Of a stretch of 14,102 nucleotides of DNA, positions 5,934 through 11,416 are shown piece after piece; positions within the stretch are counted from its first letter, which is position 1, and the number at the start of each line of letters is the position of its first letter. Source of the stretch: Bacillota bacterium (GTDB taxonomy: Bacteria; Bacillota; Clostridia; Lachnospirales; Lachnospiraceae); NCBI GenBank assembly GCA_023409835.1, contig JAEYQV010000018.1, positions 1 through 14,102 on the forward strand. Reading direction: 5' to 3'. The notes beneath the pieces were generated by a model, which saw only the letters and a list, made by a program, of their open reading frames with translations, had not been told where the DNA came from and searched no databases. The translations under genes were made by a program, and so were the position numbers.

Positions 5934-6575
5934 ATGGAGAGTAGAGCAATCAAGATTTTTGCACCTAAGAATAAGAAGGTTTCCATTAAGGTAATATCCG
6001 GACATTTTGCTACCAGCAGTTCCCACATCAATCTGTATATTGATTTAACAGCGGCTAAGACCAGACTGAGTGATGCGGCAGAAACAGCCAGAATTCTGGC
6101 TTGGCAGTATATGACCACTGTTGTGATTGATACGATTGTCTGTTTGGAGGGATGCGAAGTAATCGGTGCCTTTCTCGCACAGCAGCTGACGGAAGCCGGT
6201 ATCATGTCCATCAACTCCCACCAGACGATGTATATCATTACACCGGAGTTTAATACCAACGGACAGATGATTTTCCGGGAGAATTACCATTCGGCTCTAT
6301 ACGGAAAACATATCTTATTACTGGTGGGCTCTGCTACTACCGGGGATACCATACGAAGGAGTATAGAGGCAATCCGATATTATGGAGGAATAGTAAACGG
6401 AGTCAGCGCTATCTTCTCTGCAGTGGATTCCATTGATGATATGCCGGTATATTCTATCTTTAAGCCAAAGGATCTGCCGGATTACAAGAGCTATGAAATC
6501 AACGACTGTCCGCTCTGCAAAGAACAACAAAGGCTGGAGGCCATCGTGAATGGCTATGGCTATATAAAGCTATAG
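5934..6575 (+). CDS. Orotate phosphoribosyltransferase-like protein with altered PRPP loop
   Basis: A 213-residue soluble protein. I start at ATG 5934, 6 nt after AGGGGG; the in-frame start at 5895 has no such site. The fold pattern is a type I phosphoribosyltransferase: hood and core strands (VVIDTIVCLEGCEVIGAFLA) and a PRPP loop at residues 126-140 (HILLLVGSATTGDTI). In canonical enzymes this loop reads as hydrophobics-D-D-x-x-T-G-x-T. Here the two acidic residues that hold the ribose hydroxyls are G132 and S133, while TTGDT is kept. The C-terminus has a CPLC motif (192-195). Family members of this sort are usually annotated orotate phosphoribosyltransferase, yet there are no pyrimidine genes nearby. 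It may bind PRPP or a nucleotide without normal catalysis. Its stop is 2 bp from that of the convergent CorA gene. Confidence 0.75.
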   Translation: MESRAIKIFAPKNKKVSIKVISGHFATSSSHINLYIDLTAAKTRLSDAAETARILAWQYMTTVVIDTIVCLEGCEVIGAFLAQQLTEAGIMSINSHQTMYIITPEFNTNGQMIFRENYHSALYGKHILLLVGSATTGDTIRRSIEAIRYYGGIVNGVSAIFSAVDSIDDMPVYSIFKPKDLPDYKSYEINDCPLCKEQQRLEAIVNGYGYIKL

Positions 6576-6577
6576 GA

Positions 6578-7513
6578 TTACATGAATTTCTTCTTCTTGA
6601 AGAATATAATGCAGATGAGGGCAACGATAATACTCAGAATGATGACAAACAGGTAGCCGTACCTCCAGGTAAGCTCCGGCATAGTCGTAAAATTCATTCC
6701 GTACCAGCCAACAATCAGAGTTAATGGAAGGAATATGGTTGTAACTACCGTAAACATTTTCATAATTTTATTCAGATCGTATTCCAGTTGGGCATGATAT
6801 GCTTCGCGAACCTGGACGCTGTATTCCTGAAGCATCCGCGTATTATTGCTCAACCGGGATACTTTCTCAGTAAATATTGTGAAATAATGAAGATTATCTT
6901 CGGACAGGATATCAGAACCGTTCTCCTCCAGCTCTTCCCCAACTGCAATTAACTGCTGATAATAATTATCCAGAAGCATGAGCTCTTTGCGTATCTCTGA
7001 AATCTGACTATTAAAATTCTTGTCCAGGTTACGATCGTTAATCCGGTCTTCATGATTGCTGATTTCTGTTTCAATTCCCTCCAATATCTCGTAATCATCA
7101 CTGATGATCCGATCGAAGAAGCTATAGATCAGACGTTCCAGAGTAAGCTTCTTCAGATTCAGATGCTCCAGCAGCTCGTCGATCTTCGCCCGGGTGCTGT
7201 CATCCTTATCTTCGATGATAACAAGCAGCAGGAGATTATTCTTGATATATAAACCGATCCGGTCCTGTACCTTAATGATCTGGTGTTCATTAATACTGGT
7301 AATGATTCCAAAGAGGTAATCAGGATAGGAATCCAGATTCCCATGGCTGCGATGCCGATTATTCTTGCAGTCCCACACCGTAGAATAAGCAAAGCCAAAG
7401 CTTTCATAATCCTGTTCCAGTTCCTCCAGGGAGATATATCCCAGGGTTAATATCTCCGGCTTATAATTCTTAAGTTCAATCGGGGTAATACCCTCCTGCA
7501 GCTGATAATACAT
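6578..7513 (-). CDS. corA: CorA family Mg2+/divalent cation transporter
   Basis: A 311-residue protein of normal CorA length. An N-terminal cytoplasmic alpha/beta domain (about 1-120) is followed by a long charged helical stalk (about 125-250) and two C-terminal transmembrane helices: MFTVVTTIFLPLTLIVGWYG, then YLFVIILSIIVALICIIFF. The signature YGMNF (GMN at residues 272-274) at the end of the first helix forms the pore-mouth selectivity filter in this family. A KKKK tail follows the second helix. CorA proteins are pentameric channels for Mg2+ (also Co2+/Ni2+) gated by cytoplasmic Mg2+. The start at ATG 7513 has only a weak AGG 7 nt upstream. The gene has a long, structured leader and is convergent with the phosphoribosyltransferase-like gene, with 2 bp between stops. 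Confidence 0.93.
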   Translation of the reverse strand: MYYQLQEGITPIELKNYKPEILTLGYISLEELEQDYESFGFAYSTVWDCKNNRHRSHGNLDSYPDYLFGIITSINEHQIIKVQDRIGLYIKNNLLLLVIIEDKDDSTRAKIDELLEHLNLKKLTLERLIYSFFDRIISDDYEILEGIETEISNHEDRINDRNLDKNFNSQISEIRKELMLLDNYYQQLIAVGEELEENGSDILSEDNLHYFTIFTEKVSRLSNNTRMLQEYSVQVREAYHAQLEYDLNKIMKMFTVVTTIFLPLTLIVGWYGMNFTTMPELTWRYGYLFVIILSIIVALICIIFFKKKKFM

Positions 7514-7601
7514 ACCATAACCTGACCTTTCTCAATTATTCGGTAATTCTGTGTAGCTACTCTTTTCATCCATCGTAAAACTGATATAATTTCTGAGCAC
7601 A

Positions 7602-7642
7602 GTTCCCCGGAAGGTAATAAGATCTGATCTGGGGTAACCTTC
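7602..7642 (-). promoter_or_regulatory. corA leader element with mutually exclusive stems
   Basis: Reading in the corA direction, GAAGGT (7642-7637) can pair with ACCTTC (7615-7610). The overlapping GTT-A-CCCC (7638-7631) can pair with GGGGAAC (7608-7602) as 7 bp with one bulged A. The two pairings share bases, so they exclude each other. A small AGAT-CAG-ATCT stem lies inside. This is the geometry of a regulatory RNA switch, but it does not match the Mg2+-sensing M-box consensus as I know it. Confidence 0.35.
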
Positions 7643-7677
7643 TATTCTGCTCCAAGTACTCTGAACCGGCATAATAG

Positions 7678-7707
7678 ATACCAGGTCACTTATGGACAAG
7701 GTGGTAT
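7678..7707 (-). repeat. 6-bp inverted repeat early in the corA leader
   Basis: ATACCA and TGGTAT form a perfect 6-bp dyad with an 18-base loop, 14 or more bases downstream of the predicted corA transcription start. A second short stem, GGACA/TGTCC, overlaps it. It is probably part of the leader structure. Confidence 0.35.
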
Positions 7708-7727
7708 TATTTTACTGTCCTTTCTTC

Positions 7728-7755
7728 ATTATAACTCGAAAAAGAAAGAAGTAAA
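7728..7755 (-). promoter_or_regulatory. Probable corA promoter
   Basis: On the minus strand, TTTACT (7755-7750) is a 4/6 match to -35 and is separated by 16 bp from a perfect TATAAT (7733-7728). Transcription would begin near 7721, giving corA an untranslated leader of about 207 nt, unusually long for this window. Confidence 0.5.
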
Positions 7756-7824
7756 GATATTTAAGGCTGAATCCATTTAGATGAATCAGGGGGATATGGT
7801 CATAGAGCGGTTATGGGTAAGAGT

Positions 7825-7870
7825 GAGGATAAAGAGAGGATAAGAGAGCGGATAAAAGAGAGGATACGAT
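7825..7870 (+). repeat. Four degenerate 11-12 bp purine-rich direct repeats
   Basis: Units at 7825-7835 (GAGGATAAAGA), 7836-7847 (GAGGATAAGAGA), 7848-7859 (GCGGATAAAAGA) and 7860-7870 (GAGGATACGAT) repeat the core GGATA at near-helical spacing. They lie about 130-175 bases before the histidine kinase start. They could be regulator binding sites or slippage DNA. An overlapping 42-codon ORF (ATG 7813) lacks a good ribosome binding site and I do not call it. Confidence 0.6.
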
Positions 7871-7876
7871 TGACCT

Positions 7877-7895
7877 CAGGCAGACAATCGGTTTC
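7877..7895 (+). repeat. Dispersed intergenic repeat, copy B
   Basis: CAGGCAGACAAT followed by CGGTTTC. The 12-base core is identical to copies at 5336 and 10577; the right flank has one base fewer than theirs. The left flank differs, but GATTG (7868-7872) and CAATC (7885-7889) form an inverted repeat around it. Confidence 0.5.
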
Positions 7896-7945
7896 ATCCT
7901 TTGGCAGAGGACTAAATGAAAATAATATCTTTTTATACTAATATA

Positions 7946-7954
7946 TGCTAAAAT
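7946..7954 (+). promoter_or_regulatory. Possible extended -10 promoter of the histidine kinase gene
   Basis: TGCTAAAAT carries the TGn extension and a 5/6 -10 hexamer, with no clear -35. Transcription would begin near 7961, about 40 bases before the start codon at 8001. Confidence 0.35.
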
Positions 7955-8000
7955 ATGTTTGTATTAATTTAACAGAAGCAATACCAAAGGAGGTTATTGT

Positions 8001-10319
8001 ATGTCTGATTTTACGAAAGCAGAGGATTATTCGGTGTTCAAAGGTATTATTGACGAATTCATGGACATTATTCTAATAGAAGATAAGGATGGACAGATCC
8101 TGTACGGTAATAAGATGGCAGTTACCACCTATGGCTATAGCTATGCTGAGCTGTGTAAGCTGAATATTTGCGACTTACGCAGAGATGATAATATGGAATG
8201 TATAAGGAACCAGATTAAGGCTGCTCTGACCGGTGGGATCAAGTTTTATACAAGTCATTATAAAAAAGACGGTACCAAAATACCGGTAGAAGTAACGTCT
8301 ATCCATACGGATAGCGAAAAGAGCAATAAGGAGACTGTAATAAGTATCGTCAGGGATGTTACTGACATGGAAAGGCTGGAAAAGGATGCAAACATGTTTT
8401 CAGCGTCCCTGGATATCTTTGATGATTCTATTGTTGGAATTACCAGGGAAGGTGAAGTCTTTCTATGGAGCAAGGGAGCAGAACAGAGGCTGGGATACAC
8501 CGCTGATGAAATGATTGGTAAAAATATAAGAAACATTATTCCTGAAAAATATTTACTTGGATTTGAGCTGACGAATAAGAAGGTTATAGAAGGAAGTATT
8601 GTTGAGGGGTATGAAACCGTCCGAAGACATAAGAATGGGAACGAGATCGATATCCGCCTGTCGCTGGCACCTTTATATAACAACGGTGTCTATATCGGAT
8701 GTATCGGAATCTATAAAGATATCTCGGAAAGAAAAGAGCTGGCTCTTAAAATGATGGAATCAGAGGAGCGCTGGAGATTGGCCCTGCAGGGAGGGCAATT
8801 TGGGGTATGGGAGATTGATATGAATAACCATACCATCTATCATTTTAATAAATGGGAGGAAACCCTGGGCTATGAGCAGGATGAGATCGGCATCCAGCTG
8901 AGTGCCTGGAATGAGCTGATTCATCCGGAGGATCTTTCCGTCATAAGATCAATATATAAGGATGAGGCATTGAGTAAGCAGCCTTATGTTATGGAATATC
9001 GGATGAAGGACAAGAATAACGTATATAAATGGCTGAGATCAAAGGGTACCGTATATAAAACAGATAAGGAAGGGAAGCCGTCCCGAATCATCGGAACCAA
9101 TGAGGATATATCAGACCGGAAGTTTATTGAAGAGGAGCTTAAGCTAAAATGCAGTCAGCTGGAGCTGCTAAAACAGGAGGCAGATAAAGCGAATGCCGCC
9201 AAGACTATATTTCTTGCGAATATGAGCCATGAGCTGCGGACGCCGATGAATGGTATCAGCACTACCATACAGCTTTTGAAAGCTACGGAGCTAGACTCGG
9301 AGCAGATGAAGTACATATCAATTTTAAAGGATACTTCCGTTTTATTGCAGTCCATCATCGAGGACATCCTGGACATCTCAAAAATAGAATCAGGAGTAAT
9401 TACTCTGAACTGGGAGCCCTTTTCGCTTAAGGATACGATTCAAAATGTCCACAAAAAGCTGTTGGAGATAGGGAATGCGAAGGGCTTGGAGGTAAGCTTC
9501 TATATGGATCCTGAGATAAGCAACATGATGGTGGGCGATGAGCTGAGATTATTCCAGGTATTGATGAACCTAATCAGTAATGCGGTTAAATTTACGGATG
9601 AAGGCTTTGTCTCCTTCCGGGTGAAGCGGCTCAGCTTTGATGACAGGAAAGAAGTATTGGAATTCAGAGTTAAGGATTCAGGAATAGGAATCGAAGAAAG
9701 CTTTAGGGATAAGATATTCCAGAATTTTAGCCAGGGGGACTTATCTACGAAGAAAAAGTTCGTCGGAACCGGACTGGGCCTGGCAATATCAAAAAAAATA
9801 GCGCTCTTAATGAATGGCGACATTCGCTACGAGAGTAAAGTAGGAGAAGGTAGTATATTCTATTTTACCTGCGAATTCGTAAAGGCGGGTAATTTCAAAA
9901 ATATGAAGCAGAAGGGAAAAGTAAAAGAAAAAAAGCCTGAAAGCAATTCGAAGGATAAAACCATCCTATGTGTTGAGGATAATCTGATGAATCAGGAGGT
10001 TATGGAAAGCATCATCAGGAAAATCGGTTATCGTTATCTTCCGGCATATCATGGGAGAGAAGCGATTGAGATCCTTAGGAACACTAAGGTTGACCTAATC
10101 CTAATGGATATCCAGCTTCCGGAAATCAATGGACTGGATACCGTTAAAATTATCCGGGAGGAAATCGAATATGGAAAACAAATCCCCATCATAGGTGTAA
10201 CAGCCTATGCCATGCGGGAGGATAAAGAAAAATGCCTTCAGGCAGGCATGAATGATTATATAGCTAAGCCCTTAGATGTAGAGAAGCTCTGTGAAATCAT
10301 TGATGATTACATCGGTTGA
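8001..10319 (+). CDS. Three-PAS hybrid histidine kinase with C-terminal receiver
   Basis: A 772-residue protein with no membrane helix, so a cytoplasmic sensor. Start ATG 8001 follows AAAGGAGG by 7 nt. Domains in order: PAS (about 10-125), PAS (about 130-250), PAS with a PAC tail (about 255-380), short coiled coil, dimerisation/phosphoacceptor domain with H410 in FLANMSHELRTPMNGI, ATPase domain (N-box around N523/N527, DSGIGI at 559, GTGLGLAISKKI), charged linker, and a receiver (about 652-770) with ED near the start of the domain, phosphoacceptor D703 in LMDIQLP, T734 and K756. All key catalytic residues are present. There is no Hpt domain, so a separate phosphotransfer protein or a receiver-as-output role is expected. 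The ligand is unknown. No partner response regulator is adjacent. Confidence 0.93.
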   Translation: MSDFTKAEDYSVFKGIIDEFMDIILIEDKDGQILYGNKMAVTTYGYSYAELCKLNICDLRRDDNMECIRNQIKAALTGGIKFYTSHYKKDGTKIPVEVTSIHTDSEKSNKETVISIVRDVTDMERLEKDANMFSASLDIFDDSIVGITREGEVFLWSKGAEQRLGYTADEMIGKNIRNIIPEKYLLGFELTNKKVIEGSIVEGYETVRRHKNGNEIDIRLSLAPLYNNGVYIGCIGIYKDISERKELALKMMESEERWRLALQGGQFGVWEIDMNNHTIYHFNKWEETLGYEQDEIGIQLSAWNELIHPEDLSVIRSIYKDEALSKQPYVMEYRMKDKNNVYKWLRSKGTVYKTDKEGKPSRIIGTNEDISDRKFIEEELKLKCSQLELLKQEADKANAAKTIFLANMSHELRTPMNGISTTIQLLKATELDSEQMKYISILKDTSVLLQSIIEDILDISKIESGVITLNWEPFSLKDTIQNVHKKLLEIGNAKGLEVSFYMDPEISNMMVGDELRLFQVLMNLISNAVKFTDEGFVSFRVKRLSFDDRKEVLEFRVKDSGIGIEESFRDKIFQNFSQGDLSTKKKFVGTGLGLAISKKIALLMNGDIRYESKVGEGSIFYFTCEFVKAGNFKNMKQKGKVKEKKPESNSKDKTILCVEDNLMNQEVMESIIRKIGYRYLPAYHGREAIEILRNTKVDLILMDIQLPEINGLDTVKIIREEIEYGKQIPIIGVTAYAMREDKEKCLQAGMNDYIAKPLDVEKLCEIIDDYIG

Positions 10320-10396
10320 CATATGGGACTGTCTTACTAAATATATGTGGCACCCTTTTTACGTTAATGATTTTTTCAAATTTAGGTTTATAAAAT

Positions 10397-10494
10397 AGCG
10401 TGTGATTAAAATCCAACAGAGACACGTTCTCACTCGGATGCAATGTCATTAGATGGCGGCAAACGGTCTCTTTATGGATTAATAATCACACGCT
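10397..10494. repeat. 98-nt imperfect palindrome (long hairpin)
   Basis: Outer arms AGCGTGTGATTA (10397-10408) and TAATCACACGCT (10483-10494) are exact complements over 12 bp. Moving inward, AATCCA/TGGATT (10410-10415/10475-10480), AGAGAC/GTCTCT (10418-10423/10466-10471) and CGTT/AACG (10425-10428/10462-10465) also pair, giving 28 bp with small internal loops around a 33-base loop. A T-rich tail (TTTCTCTTT) follows on the plus strand. It begins 78 bases after the kinase stop. It may be a terminator or 3' structure of the kinase mRNA, a small structured RNA, or a short palindromic mobile element. No target-site duplication is obvious. Confidence 0.7.
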
Positions 10495-10576
10495 TTCTCT
10501 TTAAGTACTTGATGTAATAAACATTCTAATTCGTTGTTGGCGCCGACAGCCGCTTTATACTGGCGCTTGGCGGTCA

Positions 10577-10596
10577 CAGGCAGACAATCCGGTTCC
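10577..10596 (+). repeat. Dispersed intergenic repeat, copy C, in a GC-rich block
   Basis: CAGGCAGACAAT followed by CCGGTTCC; the core is identical to 5336 and 7877, and resemblance to copy A extends upstream to about 10567. It sits in a GC-rich stretch (about 10537-10612) rich in short stems such as CCG.TTCC/GGAA.CGG (10589-10610), in contrast to the AT-rich flanks. A TTG-initiated open frame (10534-10737) covers it, but has no ribosome binding site and I do not call it a gene. Confidence 0.5.
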
Positions 10597-10709
10597 TTAC
10601 AGGGAAACGGCGGATCGTTTTCTCTTGTTTACCGGTTGATTATCCCTTCGAAATTCTGGGAAAATAGTCACAATGTATACGAAAAGGTGGAAAAAGATAG
10701 AAAAAATGG

Positions 10710-10738
10710 TTGCCAATGTTTGGTAGCGATGCTATAAT
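10710..10738 (+). promoter_or_regulatory. Strong promoter of the TetR-EAL operon
   Basis: TTGCCA (10710-10715), a 17-bp spacer and a perfect TATAAT (10733-10738). This is the best promoter match in the window. A short dyad CCAA-TGT-TTGG overlaps the -35 end. Confidence 0.75.
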
Positions 10739-10742
10739 GTAC

Positions 10743-10756
10743 CTAACATATGTTAG
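10743..10756. promoter_or_regulatory. Perfect 14-bp palindromic operator candidate
   Basis: CTAACATATGTTAG is a perfect palindrome beginning 5 bases after the -10 hexamer, so it covers the expected transcription start. Size, symmetry and position fit a TetR-family operator, and the adjacent gene encodes such a regulator. Confidence 0.65.
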
Positions 10757-10799
10757 ATAGGTTGTCAGAATAATCAATTGGATTGGACGTTGAAGAGCG

Positions 10800-11396
10800 A
10801 TGACGATTACGAATGAAATGATACGCTATACCGCATTTAAGCTGTTTCTGGAGAATGGCTACGAAGCAACGAATGTAAGGGATATCTGTAAAGAGGTGGA
10901 CATAAAGGCTGCGTCCATGTACTTTTACTATAAATCTAAGCAGGAGCTGTTTTTCAGTATCTATAATGAGATATTTGAAGGCTATATAAAATTTTTAAAT
11001 GAAATTGACCTGATGAGGCAGAACAGCTCGCCTAAAATGAAATTGTACGTACTTTACAGAAAGGTATTGGAGTATTACACCGGGGATATTGCGAAACAAA
11101 AGTTTTTACTACGCTATCACTTATTTCCCCCGGCGGATATAGCTAATTTAATTCATGAAAGATATAAATATTGGACCGGTTTGGAAAAGGAAGTGTATAT
11201 GGCCGTAATACAGGAAGGACTGGAGCATAAAATCTTAGCGGAGGATAGAGCGGCAGAGGATTATTTACAGGAATTAAGGAAATTTCTGAATGAGCAGCTT
11301 TTAGGTATGATCTTAAATAATGTCCGGCCCAATGAAGCGGAGATGGATCGATTATGGATTAAATTTTGGAATGGGACAATGTTAAACGGCATCTAA
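10800..11396 (+). CDS. TetR/AcrR family transcriptional regulator
   Basis: A 198-residue protein. The N-terminal HTH (about residues 5-50) shows the family pattern: IRYTAFKLFLENGYEATNVR, then DICKEVDIKAASMYFYYKSK followed by QELFFSIY. The remaining 150 residues are helical and variable, as expected for the ligand-binding and dimerisation domain. ATG 10800 is the only possible start, because a stop lies three codons upstream in frame; its ribosome binding site is weak. The gene lies behind a near-consensus promoter with a palindrome at the start site, so autorepression is likely. The EAL protein gene follows after 20 nt and is probably co-transcribed, so the TetR ligand may control c-di-GMP turnover. 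The ligand is unknown. Confidence 0.92.
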   Translation: MTITNEMIRYTAFKLFLENGYEATNVRDICKEVDIKAASMYFYYKSKQELFFSIYNEIFEGYIKFLNEIDLMRQNSSPKMKLYVLYRKVLEYYTGDIAKQKFLLRYHLFPPADIANLIHERYKYWTGLEKEVYMAVIQEGLEHKILAEDRAAEDYLQELRKFLNEQLLGMILNNVRPNEAEMDRLWIKFWNGTMLNGI

Positions 11397-11416
11397 CACA
11401 ATTTCAGGAGTCCTAC

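Noticed and set aside
7585..7590. Plus-strand TATAAT inside the corA leader
   Set aside because: No good -35 and no plus-strand gene for about 400 bases; it is likely chance in AT-rich DNA.
7514..7727. Mg2+ M-box riboswitch upstream of corA
   Set aside because: The conserved M-box core as I know it is not recognisable on the corA strand; only generic competing stems are seen.
7813..7941. 42-codon frame MGKSEDKERIRERIKERIR...
   Set aside because: It is generated by the purine-rich direct repeats and lacks a convincing ribosome binding site.
10319..10360. Intrinsic terminator directly after the histidine kinase
   Set aside because: ACATAT/ATATGT is AT-only with an 18-base loop, and the T-run starts 8 bases after it; too weak to call.
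10429..10461. c-di-GMP riboswitch in the loop of the 98-nt palindrome
   Set aside because: GGCAAAC-like bases caught the eye, but the conserved receptor and second hairpin of the class I aptamer are absent.
10534..10737. 67-codon TTG-initiated frame (MLAPTAALYWRLAVTGRQSG...)
   Set aside because: No ribosome binding site; it covers a GC-rich repeat and runs through the TetR promoter to its -10 element, so it is best read as repeat DNA.
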